A stretch of 49,917 nt of DNA from Acrocarpospora macrocephala (GCF_009687865.1 NZ_BLAE01000084.1:1-49917); one strand, 5' to 3'; positions 17,583 to 26,716 are shown, counted from the first letter of the stretch. The notes: generated from the letters alone by a model not told the origin. Numbers and translations: made by a program.

Positions 17583-18647
17583 GTGACAGCGCCGTCTCCT
17601 GCCCACCCCGAAGCGTCGCCCCGTTCGACCGCTGCGACCACCGCGGCCAGCCCGGCTGGACCGGAGGCTGACAAGCGTCGTGACCCGTTCCTGGACAACG
17701 CGAAGTTCCTGGCGATCGTCCTCGTGGTGGCGGGGCACCTGATCGAGGACTTACGCGATGTCCAGGCGGCCCACGCCCTCTACTTCTTCGTGTACCTGTT
17801 CCACATGCCGCTCTTCATCGTCATCAGCGGCTACTTATCACGAAATTTCACCGCTCTCCGGGCCCGAAAGCTGATCACCAGCCTGGCCGTCCCGTACATC
17901 ATCTTCGAAGTGGCCTACTCACTCCCGCGCTACTTCTTGTACGGCAAGCTGGAGATCACCCTCCTCGATCCCTACTTCCTGACCTGGTTCCTCATGTCAC
18001 TGTTCCTCTGGCGACTGTCGACCCCGCTCTGGTTCCAGGTGAAATGGCCCCTGGCGGTCGCGGTGGGGATATCGGTGCTGTCAGGAATGAATCCCCTTCC
18101 CGACGAACTGTCGATGAACCGGACGATGGGCCTACTGCCCTTCTACGTTCTCGGCCTGATGCTCAAGCCAGAACATTTCCAGTTGCTCAAGCGCAAATGG
18201 ATCAGAATCACCGGGGCCGTGGTCCTCGTCGCCGGACTCGGGATCGCGTTCGCCGTACACACCGCTGTCAAGACCGAGTGGATCCGCTGGCGCCACGCCA
18301 ACGGCCAGATCGGCGTCGACGACCTGACCGGAAGCGCGATCCGGCTGGCCCTGCTCCTCGTCGGAGCACTCCTCGTGGCCTCATTCCTGGCCGTGACCAC
18401 CTCCCGCCGAACCTGGTTCACAGCCCTCGGAGCAGCCACGATCTACGCGTACCTGCTGCACGGATTCGTGGTGAAGGTCATTGAACGGTTCCACGATTAT
18501 CTGGTCAATCCGGCGGGCGTTGCCGCCATGTTCGTTGTCGCCGTGGCACTCACCGCTGTGCTGTGCACGCCAATCGTGCGAAAGTTCACCCGCTGGGCGG
18601 TGGAGCCGAACATGTCGTGGGCGTTCAGCCGCAGAACACGACGCTGA
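17583..18647 (+). CDS. Membrane acyltransferase (acyltransferase 3 / fucose 4-O-acetylase-like)
   Basis: 354 residues. After an Ala/Pro/Ser-rich cytoplasmic start of about 35 residues comes DNAKFLAIVLVVAGHLIE, the first helix with the catalytic His of Acyltransferase 3 proteins, followed by about nine more hydrophobic helices (for example YFFVYLFHMPLFIVISGYL and AATIYAYLLHGFVVKVI). Such proteins move acyl groups, usually acetyl, across the membrane onto extracellular sugars or lipids. The pattern HMPLFIVISGYL is typical of the fucose 4-O-acetylase branch. The acceptor is unknown and no glycan genes adjoin it here. The start is a GTG that looks leaderless. Confidence 0.87.
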   Translation: MTAPSPAHPEASPRSTAATTAASPAGPEADKRRDPFLDNAKFLAIVLVVAGHLIEDLRDVQAAHALYFFVYLFHMPLFIVISGYLSRNFTALRARKLITSLAVPYIIFEVAYSLPRYFLYGKLEITLLDPYFLTWFLMSLFLWRLSTPLWFQVKWPLAVAVGISVLSGMNPLPDELSMNRTMGLLPFYVLGLMLKPEHFQLLKRKWIRITGAVVLVAGLGIAFAVHTAVKTEWIRWRHANGQIGVDDLTGSAIRLALLLVGALLVASFLAVTTSRRTWFTALGAATIYAYLLHGFVVKVIERFHDYLVNPAGVAAMFVVAVALTAVLCTPIVRKFTRWAVEPNMSWAFSRRTRR

Positions 18648-19032
18648 CGCTCACCAGCCCTGACATCGGCTTGGCGGAATCAGGCCCAGACCGTCTGCTG
18701 CTGCACTTCCAGGGCGGGCGTCCATGGCCCGGAGCCCGGCCGACGTTGATCGCATGCCCGTCATGATGAATCTCCCGAACGTTATGTCACGGCGGGGCGC
18801 GCTGGGCCGGACCTTCGTCCTGGCGGTCGTGTTGCTCGCCGCGGCGGGCCTGGCGCAGTTGACGGACACCTGAATCCGCGGCAGGGCTCCTATTTCCCGA
18901 TCAACTGCTGAACGCCGACAGCGTGCCGAGCACCGCACCCAGAGCCGCCGCGCGAATCCCGAAGGGCTGTTGCTCGGCATCGCCCGTCGTGCGAGGATCG
19001 GATTCCGTCCAACCGATGGAAAGAGATGTAAC
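18648..19032. other. Intergenic stretch of 385 bases with a possible gene remnant
   Basis: Between the acyltransferase and the small protein at 19033. Apart from the 39-codon frame at 18754 described next, I see no credible coding frame, promoter or hairpin. Confidence 0.4.
18754..18873 (+). pseudogene. Possible remnant: 39-codon frame resembling a signal sequence
   Basis: The frame reads MPVMMNLPNVMSRRGALGRT then a hydrophobic run FVLAVVLLAAAGLAQL and stops. An Arg-Arg pair followed by a hydrophobic core looks like a signal peptide or membrane anchor with nothing attached. It may be the start of a decayed exported protein or a very small membrane protein. There is no good ribosome site. Confidence 0.22.
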
Positions 19033-19302
19033 ATGTCTCGTCCCTGGGAGGCCGATCCTACAGCGGATCTGAGCAAACGCCTCGGAAAGTCCGCACTGGA
19101 GCTAGGGGAAACGACCGGAAGCCCGTCATGCCCTGACATTTGGGAACTATCGAACGGGGATATCGCCATAATCGGTCGAGACTTAACCCGAGCGTATGGA
19201 GCCCGATTGCCGCAAGGTGTCAGCATCGGCGAGGATGAACGGCTGGTAGTCATCCCGCGCAGCATGATCGTTACCGCCAAACCGGACATGCCTGATGCTT
19301 AG
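19033..19302 (+). CDS. Small conserved actinobacterial protein, partner of DUF6879
   Basis: 89 residues, soluble. The C-terminal half, CPDIWELSNGDIAIIGRDLTRAYG then RLVVIPRSMIVTAKPD, is a pattern I associate with small proteins encoded just upstream of DUF6879 genes in Streptosporangiales. No enzymatic motif is evident. ATG 19033 follows AAAGAGATG; the frame is open a little further up but without a ribosome site. The stop overlaps the DUF6879 start by 8 bases, so the two are translationally coupled. The DNA here is visibly less GC-rich than the flanking loci. Confidence 0.75.
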   Translation: MSRPWEADPTADLSKRLGKSALELGETTGSPSCPDIWELSNGDIAIIGRDLTRAYGARLPQGVSIGEDERLVVIPRSMIVTAKPDMPDA

Positions 19303-19915
19303 CCACATCGCTCATGCTGAGTCGCAGACCTTGAGTTCTAAGGGCTACCTGGAGGACTTCTGGCCTTATTTCCGAGAGCTGAAACATGCTTTCTGGAAGC
19401 TGGAGACTTACCAAAACTTCAGAGAGCCGGAAGACGCGAGCTGGCGGGCGCTCGATGACGGCGACTGGGCTGAGGCTGTTCGCCTTATCGACGAACGTCG
19501 CGCAGAGATCCAACAGCCGCTATCCGACGCTCAAGGATTCACAATGCGGCGCCTTCGTATTGTGGATAAACCATACACGTCGTATGTGCAGTGGGAACTC
19601 TATTACATCCGGTTGCGTGCGCTGGCCGGCGAGGATATTCGTGTTCTAGAGTCGGACTCGCTCCCGGCGCTTGGAATTGCGTATCGGCTGCCTGAACTCG
19701 TCATCCTGGACTCGGTGGTCATGTACGAGGTGCTCTACACCGACGACGGGACACTATCGGGTGCGCGGAAGATCGTGGATTCAGCCCTGATCGATGCTTG
19801 TCGGCATGAGGTTGAGAAACTGTTCGAGGCGGGCCGCGAGCTCCTCCCGTATATGAACAGTGAACGATCGGTATTACCGCCGCCCTTGCAGCACACCAGC
19901 GGTCTCATCGTTTAG
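19295..19915 (+). CDS. DUF6879 family protein
   Basis: 206 residues. The family core is seen in FWPYFRELKHAFWKLETYQNF near the N-terminus (as YFRELKHAFWKLE), RLRIVDKPYTSYVQWELYYI, the segment RALAGEDIRVL, and the Asp-rich LVILDSVVMYEVLYTDDG. DUF6879 proteins are common in mycelial actinobacteria, typically beside DUF397 or helix-turn-helix genes, and have no established activity. Here the usual helix-turn-helix partner is missing and the partner is the 89-residue protein. A DUF6082 gene follows 1 base after the stop. Confidence 0.82.
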   Translation: MLSHIAHAESQTLSSKGYLEDFWPYFRELKHAFWKLETYQNFREPEDASWRALDDGDWAEAVRLIDERRAEIQQPLSDAQGFTMRRLRIVDKPYTSYVQWELYYIRLRALAGEDIRVLESDSLPALGIAYRLPELVILDSVVMYEVLYTDDGTLSGARKIVDSALIDACRHEVEKLFEAGRELLPYMNSERSVLPPPLQHTSGLIV

Positions 19916-19916
19916 C

Positions 19917-20726
19917 GTGCCCAGACGACGCCTCTTCCGACCCATTGCGGGCGGTAGCGGGCGTCGTTTTGTTGTGATCTCGCTATTGCTTCTATCGATT
20001 GTTTCTATTTCCGGCCTGGTGCTGTCTTCTCCATTCTTCTTGGCTGCTCTGGGGGGTCGGCGTACCGACTGGATGATACTCAGTAACATTGGACAGACGT
20101 ATGGGGCCGCATCCGCACTGGTGTCAGTCTTGGCCTTGGTCGGGGTGGCCTTTTCGCTCATCGTGCAGTCACGGGAGGCAAAGGCCACGCGTGAGCAGGC
20201 CATGCGAGCCCTTCATGCCGACCTGATAAAGATGGCGATGGATGACCCTCTTTACCGGGCCTGTTGGGGCGCCTTTTTCACTTCCGAAGATGAAGATAAT
20301 CAGCGGGCCCATATGTATGTCAATATGATCGTCAATCACTGGTTGCTGATGTGGGAATTGCGCTCGATCACAGAACCACATCTTCGAGCTGTGGCTCGCA
20401 CCGTTATCGAGGGGCCGATTGGTAGGAAATTCTGGGAGGATGTGCGTGACCTCCGTATCGCGAGTGCGGGAACACGCCGGGAGCGTGAATTCAATCGAAT
20501 TATAGACAGCGAATATGTGGGGATGGCTGAAATTACCCCCGCAGTCCAACGGCCCGCTCGTCAGGATGGTCGATCGTTCGCCCCCGACGGTGTTCACGCG
20601 CGAAACATCGTTGACCGGACCTTTGTATGGAGAATCTTAGTCGCCTTGGGTGCGGGTCTGGCCTTTGGCGTAATTCGCCGGATACTGCGAGCCAGGCCCA
20701 AGAAGGGAAATGGGAAGTATGCGTGA
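19917..20726 (+). CDS. DUF6082 family membrane protein
   Basis: About 269 residues. Two N-terminal membrane helices (FVVISLLLLSIVSISGLVL and SALVSVLALVGVAFSLIV) are followed by QSREAKATREQAMRALHADL and then DDPLYRACWG, the core pattern of DUF6082. A cytoplasmic helical part of about 110 residues follows, and a last hydrophobic helix (ILVALGAGLAFGVI) precedes a basic tail. Function is unknown. I place the start at GTG 19917, directly after the DUF6879 stop; GTG 19860 would overlap that gene and is possible. AT-rich third positions make this gene stand out from the chromosome around it, consistent with acquisition by transfer. Confidence 0.75.
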   Translation: MPRRRLFRPIAGGSGRRFVVISLLLLSIVSISGLVLSSPFFLAALGGRRTDWMILSNIGQTYGAASALVSVLALVGVAFSLIVQSREAKATREQAMRALHADLIKMAMDDPLYRACWGAFFTSEDEDNQRAHMYVNMIVNHWLLMWELRSITEPHLRAVARTVIEGPIGRKFWEDVRDLRIASAGTRREREFNRIIDSEYVGMAEITPAVQRPARQDGRSFAPDGVHARNIVDRTFVWRILVALGAGLAFGVIRRILRARPKKGNGKYA

Positions 20727-20849
20727 GATTCGGTTCCGCTGGCGATCGCGCGCCTGTGTTGATGTCTTGGCACGGATGAAGGTGACGAAAGGAACTAACC
20801 ATCTGAGTATTGGTCATTGTGTATGCCAGTGAAGGGATTTCCCGATTCT

Positions 20850-20878
20850 TTGTTTTGTCTTTGCCGGGCGGATAGTCT
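20850..20878 (+). promoter_or_regulatory. Promoter of the 20909 lipoprotein gene
   Basis: TTGTTT (20850-20855), a 17-base spacer and TAGTCT (20873-20878) form a good -35/-10 pair. GGGGAG ahead of ATG 20909 is the ribosome site. The rest of the 182-base gap from 20727 shows nothing else. Confidence 0.6.
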
Positions 20879-20908
20879 GGCGGGGGCGAGGATTTCGGGG
20901 AGCTGGTA

Positions 20909-21580
20909 ATGCGAAAAATGCACCATGTCGTGCTAGCGGCGTTGCTCGTGTCTGGCTTGGGATGTGCGGCAGAGCGTGTTATTCCGCCTTCGAGGGGCGT
21001 CGCGAGCAATGGGGCGGGGGATCTCACCGAGCTGTTGTTGACGCATGTTGACGGGATGCGGCGGGTGTACGGGCCTGAGACCGGTGCCTTCGGGGGGTTG
21101 CGAGCTACCAGGGCAGGGCTTCACGCGCTTGGGGCGGCCAGGGTGGACAAGCCGCAGTGTCGTTCCTCGGGGCAGTTGGACGCACGCGCGCTCGCTGAGG
21201 CGCCCGGTGCTGTCGTCTCGTTCGCGACGCCCTCGGTCGGCTCCTCGGGGCCGACGCGTACGGTCACCCAGGCGGTCATGGTGGCGGACTGGTTTCCTGG
21301 GACGCCGCCCGCTGATTGCGCGCGCTACACGGCGACCATAGGCACCGAGACGATCGCCTATGTCACGACTCCGGTGACGGCTCCTGGCTGGGGTGAGGAC
21401 GCTCAGGGGTTCTTTACCACGGCGGAAACCGGGAGGCTGCGGACGAACATTGGTTCCGTTGTCGTGAAATATCGGGGCGTGCTGATGAGCCTGCTCGTGG
21501 TCGGAGCCAACGTGACTCGGGCGGATGTGATCCGGCAGGCCGATCTCGCATCAGAGAACCTTCGGCGGGTGGTCGTCTAG
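20909..21580 (+). CDS. Putative lipoprotein of unknown function
   Basis: 223 residues. Signal MRKMHHVVLAALLVSGLGC ends in a lipobox, so the mature protein is expected to be anchored outside the cell. The remainder has a central four-Cys content (Cys in KPQCRSS and ADCARYT) and a mixed beta pattern with VTQAVMVADWFPG and IAYVTTPV. The layout, a small extracellular sensor-like domain with one likely disulfide, recalls PknH-type sensor domains, but I cannot assign it. It lies at the downstream edge of the AT-richer cassette and has its own promoter. Convergent with the IclR gene. Confidence 0.7.
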   Translation: MRKMHHVVLAALLVSGLGCAAERVIPPSRGVASNGAGDLTELLLTHVDGMRRVYGPETGAFGGLRATRAGLHALGAARVDKPQCRSSGQLDARALAEAPGAVVSFATPSVGSSGPTRTVTQAVMVADWFPGTPPADCARYTATIGTETIAYVTTPVTAPGWGEDAQGFFTTAETGRLRTNIGSVVVKYRGVLMSLLVVGANVTRADVIRQADLASENLRRVVV

Positions 21581-21608
21581 GTCGCGAGACCGTCGGCGGG
21601 CGGAGCTC

Positions 21609-22406
21609 TTACCCGGAGAGTCCGCCGAGTGGGTTGACGACGCGGGTGATGCGGTCGCGGAGTTGGAGCATGATGGCGACGACCTCGAGTTCGCCTTCCG
21701 TGGAGAGTCGGGCGAGTGGGATGGACACGCTTATCGCGTCGACCGGGGGGTCGGCGTAGTGCAGGGCGACCGCGTAGCAGCGTAGGCCGAGGCTGTTCTC
21801 CTGCTCGTCGATCGCGTAGCCGCGCTTGCGGGTGCGATCCAGTTCGGCCTCCAGCGCGGCGCGTGAGGTGATGGTGTGGCGGGTGAGCGCTTCCATCGTC
21901 TTCGGCAGGTGTGCGTCGAGCTGTGCCGGGCTGCGCTCGGCCAGCAGGGACTTGCCCAGCGCCGTGCTGTACGCGGGCAGCCGCCGCCCGACCCGGCTGT
22001 ACGGCCGCAGATACTGGCTCGACTCGCGGGTGGCCAGGTAGACCACGTCCGGCCCGTCGAGCCGGCCGAAGTGGAACGTCTCGTCGACCTTCTCGCGCAG
22101 CTCCTCCAGGAACGGCACGATCAGCGCCAGGTAGGGGTCGGTGTCCAGGTAACTGGTGCCGGCCAGCAGGGCCCGGATGCCGATGCCGTAGAGCGAGCCG
22201 GACGAGTCGGCGCGCACCCAGCCGTGCTTGACCAGGGTCCGGAGCAGGGCGTGCAGGCTGCTGCGCGGCACGCCGAGCGCGTCGGAGAGCTCCCGCAGCC
22301 GGGCCGGGCGGTTGCGCCTGGCCGCCAGGTATTCCAGCAACTCGACCGTACGCGCCGCAGATTTGACCTCGCGGACTCCTCCGGTCTCCTCGAGATCATC
22401 CGTCAT
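21609..22406 (-). CDS. IclR family transcriptional regulator
   Basis: 265 residues. N-terminal winged helix with LLEYLAARRNRPARLRELSD and the recognition helix VPRSSLHALLRTLVKHGWV, followed by the IclR effector domain (ETFHFGRLDGPDVVYL, the SRVGRRLPAYSTALGKSLLA signature, and the late RGYAIDEQENSLGLRC). This domain binds small organic acids. It is divergent from a glucarate-dehydratase-like gene and a near-perfect 18-bp palindrome lies 31 bases ahead of its start, so it is very probably the local regulator of aldarate use. ATG 22406 gives the family-normal N-terminus; the earlier in-frame start at 22484 would run through the operator. Confidence 0.93.
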   Translation of the reverse strand: MTDDLEETGGVREVKSAARTVELLEYLAARRNRPARLRELSDALGVPRSSLHALLRTLVKHGWVRADSSGSLYGIGIRALLAGTSYLDTDPYLALIVPFLEELREKVDETFHFGRLDGPDVVYLATRESSQYLRPYSRVGRRLPAYSTALGKSLLAERSPAQLDAHLPKTMEALTRHTITSRAALEAELDRTRKRGYAIDEQENSLGLRCYAVALHYADPPVDAISVSIPLARLSTEGELEVVAIMLQLRDRITRVVNPLGGLSG

Positions 22407-22436
22407 GCTGCTCAGCGTAGCCGGAGCGGCAAGTAC

Positions 22437-22454
22437 TGTCCACATATGCGGACA
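22437..22454. promoter_or_regulatory. Probable IclR operator, primary site
   Basis: TGTCCACATATGCGGACA is an 18-bp palindrome with a single mismatched pair, located in the divergent region between the IclR gene and the 22502 enolase gene. IclR-family operators are palindromes of about this size. Confidence 0.65.
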
Positions 22455-22475
22455 CTTTCCAGCATTGTTCGAGCA

Positions 22476-22493
22476 TGTAGACATATGCCAGAA
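22476..22493. promoter_or_regulatory. Second, weaker copy of the IclR operator
   Basis: TGTAGACATATGCCAGAA matches the primary site at 12 of 18 positions, with the full central ACATATGC. It lies 39 bases downstream of the first, just ahead of ATG 22502, where binding would block transcription or initiation. Confidence 0.45.
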
Positions 22494-22501
22494 TATCGAA
22501 C

Positions 22502-23773
22502 ATGGTTCAGGACCGTGTCACACGTATCACAACCACCCCGGTGGCCTTCCATGACCTGCCGCTGCTGAACACCGTAGGCGTGCACGAACCGTACGCCCTG
22601 CGCGCGATCGTCGAGGTGGAGACCGCGGACGGGCTGACCGGGCTCGGCGAGACGTACGGCGACGAGGCTCACCTGGCCCGGCTGCGCGCCGCCGCCGACG
22701 CCCTGATCGGCACCGAGATCTTCGATCTCAACGACGCCGCGGCCCGGGTGACCCAGGTGCTGGCCGCGGACACCACCACCGGGGGGCACGGCATGAGCGG
22801 CATGGTGACCGGCTCCAGCACCGCCGACCGGGTGCTGTCGCCGTTCGAGGTCGCGCTGCTCGACATCCAGGGCAAGGCCGTCGGCCGGCCGGTGTCCGAT
22901 CTGCTCGGCGGACGACTCCGCGACCGGGTGGCGTACAGCGGCTATCTCTTCTACAAGTGGGCGGGCCATCCCGGCGCTCCGGCGGACGAGTGGGGCGCCG
23001 CGCTCGATCCGGAGGGCATCGTGGCGCAGGCCCGTACCATGATCGACAGGTACGGCTTCGGCGCGCTGAAGCTCAAGGGCGGCGTGCTCCCGCCCGAGGA
23101 GGAGATCGCCGCGATCCTCGCGTTGCGTGCGGAGTTCCCGGACCTGCCGCTGCGGCTGGACCCGAACGCCGCCTGGACGGTGGAGACCTCGGTGATGGTG
23201 GGCAAGGCGCTCGCGGGCGTACTCGAGTACCTGGAGGACCCGACCCCCGGCATCGAGGGGATGGCCGAGGTGGCCCGGCAGGTGCCGATGCCGCTGGCCA
23301 CGAACATGTGCGTGGTCGCCTTCGACGACGTGCCGCCGGCCGTCCGCGCGGACGCGGTCGGCGTGGTGCTCTCCGACCACCACTTCTGGGGCGGGCTGCG
23401 CCGCTCGCAACTGCTCGGCGGGCTGTGCCGGACCTTCGGTCTCGGGCTGTCCATGCATTCCAACTCGCACCTGGGGATCAGCCTGGCCGCGATGACCCAC
23501 CTGGCCGCGGCCACGCCGAACCTGGACTACGCCTGCGACACGCACTGGCCGTGGAAGCGCGCGGACGAGGACGTGATCAAGCCCGGCGCCATCGGCTTCG
23601 CGGACGGCGCGGTCGCGGTGCCGGACGGTCCCGGGCTCGGCGTCGAGCTGGATCGCGAAGCCCTGGGCCGGCTGCACGAGCAGTACCTGTCCTGCGGGCT
23701 GCGTAACCGCGACGACACCGGCTACATGCGGACAATCGATCCGTCGTACCGGGCGGTGTCGCCGCGATGGTGA
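22502..23773 (+). CDS. Glucarate dehydratase-like enolase superfamily enzyme
   Basis: 423 residues. Expected to remove water from an aldaric acid to give a 5-keto-4-deoxy product. Active-site elements are complete: the Lys pair in LKLKGG, RLDPNAAW, YLEDPTPG with the metal Glu, LATNM with Asn, DHHFWGG with Asp, and MHSNSHLG with the general-base His. It is the type often annotated as glucarate dehydratase in actinobacteria, but its N-terminus (LLNTVGVHEPYALRAIVEVE) and C-terminus differ clearly from the E. coli-like GudD encoded at 33830, so substrate range may differ (another aldarate or an epimer). It begins directly after the operator region and overlaps the dehydrogenase gene by 7 bases. 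Confidence 0.88.
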   Translation: MVQDRVTRITTTPVAFHDLPLLNTVGVHEPYALRAIVEVETADGLTGLGETYGDEAHLARLRAAADALIGTEIFDLNDAAARVTQVLAADTTTGGHGMSGMVTGSSTADRVLSPFEVALLDIQGKAVGRPVSDLLGGRLRDRVAYSGYLFYKWAGHPGAPADEWGAALDPEGIVAQARTMIDRYGFGALKLKGGVLPPEEEIAAILALRAEFPDLPLRLDPNAAWTVETSVMVGKALAGVLEYLEDPTPGIEGMAEVARQVPMPLATNMCVVAFDDVPPAVRADAVGVVLSDHHFWGGLRRSQLLGGLCRTFGLGLSMHSNSHLGISLAAMTHLAAATPNLDYACDTHWPWKRADEDVIKPGAIGFADGAVAVPDGPGLGVELDREALGRLHEQYLSCGLRNRDDTGYMRTIDPSYRAVSPRW

Positions 23774-24744
23774 CGCCGCTGCGGGTGCTCCAGACCGACC
23801 GGATCATGGACCGTTACGCCGACGTGCTGACCGCCGGCGGCGCCCACCACTGGACCTTCGCGTCGGGCTGGGACCAGGAGCGGCAGATCGAGGCCCTGCG
23901 CACGGCCGACGTGCTGGTCGCCGCGAGCATGACCACCGAGATGGCCCGCGCCGCCGGGCGGCTGCGCCTGGTGCACGTCACCGGCGCCGGCTACGACAAG
24001 ATCCCGCTCGCCGACCTGCCGGCCGGCGTCCGGGTGGTGAACACCTTCCACCATGGCCGGTCCATCGCCGAGTACGTGCTGGCGAGCGCCGTCCTGCTCG
24101 CCCGGCGAGTGCCGCGGTCGGACGCCGAGTTCCGCCGCGGTGTGTGGCGGTCGGTGCTCACCGACCCGGCGGTCCCGCTCGGGCCGACACTGCACGGCCG
24201 GATGGTCGGGCTCATCGGGCTCGGCGAGATCGGGACGGAGGTGGCCCGGCTGGCCGGGGCGTTCGGCGCCCGCGTGCAGGCGGTGCGGGCGCGTCCGTCG
24301 GCGACGGGACCTGCCGGGGTGGAGCTGGCCTGGGTGGGCGGCATCGACGAGCTGGACCGTCTCCTGGCCACGTCAGACGTCGTGGTGGTGACCGTGCCGC
24401 TGACCGACGCGACGCGCGGCCTGCTCGGCGAGAAGCAGTACCGGTTGATGCGCCCGGACGCCCTGCTGATCAATGTCGCCCGCGGGCCGGTCCTGGACGA
24501 GGCCGCGACCTACGCCGCGCTGGCCGACCGCACTATCGCGGGGGCGGCGCTGGACGTGTGGTGGGGCCACCCGCGCGAGGGCAAGCCCCCGGCGAGCCAC
24601 GACTTCGCCGCGCTGCCCAACGTGCTGCTGACCCCCCACCAGGCGGGCCACACCGATGACACGTTCCGCGGCCGGGCCCAGGACATCGCCGCGGCGATCG
24701 ACGCACTCGCCGCCGGCCGTCCGCTACGCAACGTGGTTCACTGA
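23767..24744 (+). CDS. D-2-hydroxyacid dehydrogenase family protein (atypical active site)
   Basis: 325 residues. The nucleotide-binding Rossmann motif GLIGLGEIG and the catalytic Arg segment [12 protein letters not shown] are normal, and the catalytic His occurs in [10 protein letters not shown]. Where most members have DVFxxEP with the catalytic Glu, this one reads [15 protein letters not shown], so the usual Glu is absent; a branch with a Trp-Tyr/Trp-x-x-Pro loop exists but its chemistry is not known to me. It would interconvert a 2-hydroxy and a 2-keto acid with NAD(P)H. Co-transcription with the enolase (7-base overlap) suggests it acts on the keto-deoxy product or clears an off-pathway 2-keto acid. 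Convergent with the ABC genes by a 7-base overlap. Confidence 0.85.
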   Translation: MVTPLRVLQTDRIMDRYADVLTAGGAHHWTFASGWDQERQIEALRTADVLVAASMTTEMARAAGRLRLVHVTGAGYDKIPLADLPAGVRVVNTFHHGRSIAEYVLASAVLLARRVPRSDAEFRRGVWRSVLTDPAVPLGPTLHGRMVGLIGLGEIGTEVARLAGAFGARVQAVRARPSATGPAGVELAWVGGIDELDRLLATSDVVVVTVPLTDATRGLLGEKQYRLMRPDALLINVARGPVLDEAATYAALADRTIAGAALDVWWGHPREGKPPASHDFAALPNVLLTPHQAGHTDDTFRGRAQDIAAAIDALAAGRPLRNVVH

Positions 24745-25745
24745 CGAGCGGCGGAGACCCGCGCGTCGAGCGGGTAGTGGCACTCAGCGGTGTGCCCGGG
24801 CGACACCCGATCGGCGGTCGTCGGCGGGGTGGTCGCGCACAGGTCGGTGGCCTGCCAGCAGCGGGTCCGGAAGCGACAGCCGCTGGGCGGGTCAAGCGGG
24901 GACGGCAGCTCGCCCTTGAGCAGGATCTTCTGCTTCTTCTCCCGGTCCGCTCGGCGCAGCGAGGGCGCGGCCGACAGCAAGGCCTTCGTGTACGGATGCC
25001 GCGGGTTCTCGAAGATCTCCTCAGTGGTGCCGGTCTCCACGATCCGGCCGAGGTACATCACCGCGACCCGGTCCGCGACGTGCCGTACCACCGAGAGGTC
25101 GTGCGAGATGAACAGGTACGACACCGACAGCGCCCGTTGCAGCTCGTTCAACAGGTTGAGCACCTGGGCCTGCACGGACAGGTCCAGGGCGGACACCGGC
25201 TCGTCGCAGATCACCACCTCCGCGCCGAGCGCCAGGGCGCGGGCGATGCCGATGCGCTGCCGCTGCCCGCCGGAGAACTCCTGGGGGTAGCGGTCGGCGT
25301 CGCCGGGCCGCAGCCCGACCAGGTCCAGCAGCTCGCGGACCCGGGCGGCGCGCTCACGCGAGGTGCGGAACAGATCGCGGTGGGTGTGCCACGGCTCGGC
25401 GATGATCTGGGCGGCGGTCAGCCGCGGGTTCAGCGACGCGTACGGGTCCTGGAAGACCATCTGCACCCGGCGCCGCCAGCGCAGCAGCTCGCTCTTGCGC
25501 AGGGCGAACGGGTCCACCCCGCTGAACCGGACCGTGCCCTGGTCGGGCCGTTCCAGCAGCATCAGCGTGCGGGCCAGGGTGGACTTCCCGCAGCCGGACT
25601 CGCCGACCAGGCCGAGCGTCTCGCCCTTGCGGAGGGTCAGGTCGACGCCGTCGAGGGCGCGCAGCCGGTCGTTGCCGTTCGGCCCTTTGGGCACGTGGAA
25701 GGACTTGCTGAGTCCCTGGACGTCGAGCAGCGGCGAGTCGGTCAT
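24738..25745 (-). CDS. ABC transporter ATP-binding protein, OppF/DppF type
   Basis: 335 residues. Walker [10 protein letters not shown], signature [15 protein letters not shown], Walker [13 protein letters not shown] and the switch His (FISHDLSVV) are all intact. The C-terminal extension [14 protein letters not shown] followed by a Cys-containing [13 protein letters not shown] segment is the oligopeptide/dipeptide-transporter C domain. It is the last gene of a five-gene unit transcribed leftward (binding protein, two permeases, two ATPases). Start ATG 25745 overlaps the upstream ATPase stop as ATGA. Confidence 0.95.
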   Translation of the reverse strand: MTDSPLLDVQGLSKSFHVPKGPNGNDRLRALDGVDLTLRKGETLGLVGESGCGKSTLARTLMLLERPDQGTVRFSGVDPFALRKSELLRWRRRVQMVFQDPYASLNPRLTAAQIIAEPWHTHRDLFRTSRERAARVRELLDLVGLRPGDADRYPQEFSGGQRQRIGIARALALGAEVVICDEPVSALDLSVQAQVLNLLNELQRALSVSYLFISHDLSVVRHVADRVAVMYLGRIVETGTTEEIFENPRHPYTKALLSAAPSLRRADREKKQKILLKGELPSPLDPPSGCRFRTRCWQATDLCATTPPTTADRVSPGHTAECHYPLDARVSAARQ

Positions 25746-26716
25746 CGGGCGGTCCCCTCGGCGACGTGGCAGGCGACCGTGCGGCCGGCCCGGGTCTCGA
25801 GCGGCGGGCGCTCGGTCTGGCAGACGTCCCGCACCAGCGGGCAGCGCGCCTGGTACGGGCAGCCCGGCGGGATGGAGAACAGGTCAGGCGGGGCGCCCGG
25901 GATCGAGCTCAGGTCGCTGCCGCGCTCGGCGTCCACCGGTACCGAGTCGAGCAGCCCTCGGGTGTACGGGTGCCGTGGATCCTCGAACACCTCGTCCACC
26001 GGCCCGGTCTCGACGATCCGGCCGGAGTACATGACGGCGACCGTGTCCGCCTCCTCGGCGACCACGGCCAGGTCATGGGTGATCAGCACGACCGCCATGT
26101 CGTGCTCCGCGCGCAGCCGGGCGAGGAGCGCCAGGATCTGCGCCTGCACGGTGACGTCCAGGGCGGTGGTCGGCTCGTCGGCGATGAGCACCTTGGGGGA
26201 GAGCGCCACCGCCATCGCGATCAGCAGCCGCTGCCGCATGCCGCCGGAGAACTGGTGCGGGTAGGCGTCCACCCGCGACTCCGGCTCGGGGATGCCGACG
26301 TGCCGCATCAGCTCGATCGCCTTCGCCCGGGCCTGCCTGGCCGGCATCCGCTGGTGGATCCGGTACGGCTCGGCCAGCTGGGTGCCGACCTTGAGCACCG
26401 GGTTCAGGGCGGTGAGCGCGTCCTGGAAGACGATCGACAGCGCCGGCCCGGCGAGCTGCCGGCGCCGTTTGCGGCTCACCTTGAGCAGGTCCTCGCCGTC
26501 CACCTGGACCGAGCCGGCCGTCACCGAGGCGATCGGCTCGAGCAGCCCGGCGACCGCCTGCGCGGTCATGCTCTTGCCGCAGCCGGACTCGCCGAGCAGC
26601 GCCAGCGTGCGGCCGCGGTACGCGGTGAAGCTCACGCCGTCCACCGCGCGGACCGTGCCACGCGGGGTGGCGAGCTCCACGGTCAGCCCGCTGACCTCCA
26701 TGCCGATCGCGGTCAT
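25742..26716 (-). CDS. ABC transporter ATP-binding protein, OppD/DppD type
   Basis: 324 residues. Walker [10 protein letters not shown], signature [15 protein letters not shown], Walker [13 protein letters not shown], switch His in LITHDLAVV, then the OppD C-terminal region [12 protein letters not shown] and [14 protein letters not shown]. It pairs with the DppF-type protein to form the ATPase heterodimer. Start ATG 26716 overlaps the permease stop as ATGA; the frame stays open for another kilobase upstream but there it is only the shadow of the permease gene, so a fusion is not real. Confidence 0.95.
   Translation of the reverse strand: MTAIGMEVSGLTVELATPRGTVRAVDGVSFTAYRGRTLALLGESGCGKSMTAQAVAGLLEPIASVTAGSVQVDGEDLLKVSRKRRRQLAGPALSIVFQDALTALNPVLKVGTQLAEPYRIHQRMPARQARAKAIELMRHVGIPEPESRVDAYPHQFSGGMRQRLLIAMAVALSPKVLIADEPTTALDVTVQAQILALLARLRAEHDMAVVLITHDLAVVAEEADTVAVMYSGRIVETGPVDEVFEDPRHPYTRGLLDSVPVDAERGSDLSSIPGAPPDLFSIPPGCPYQARCPLVRDVCQTERPPLETRAGRTVACHVAEGTAR

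Noticed and set aside
19033-20726. A classical toxin-antitoxin or DUF397/helix-turn-helix pair
   Set aside because: DUF6879 genes often sit beside such regulators, but no helix-turn-helix or toxin motif is visible in the three proteins.
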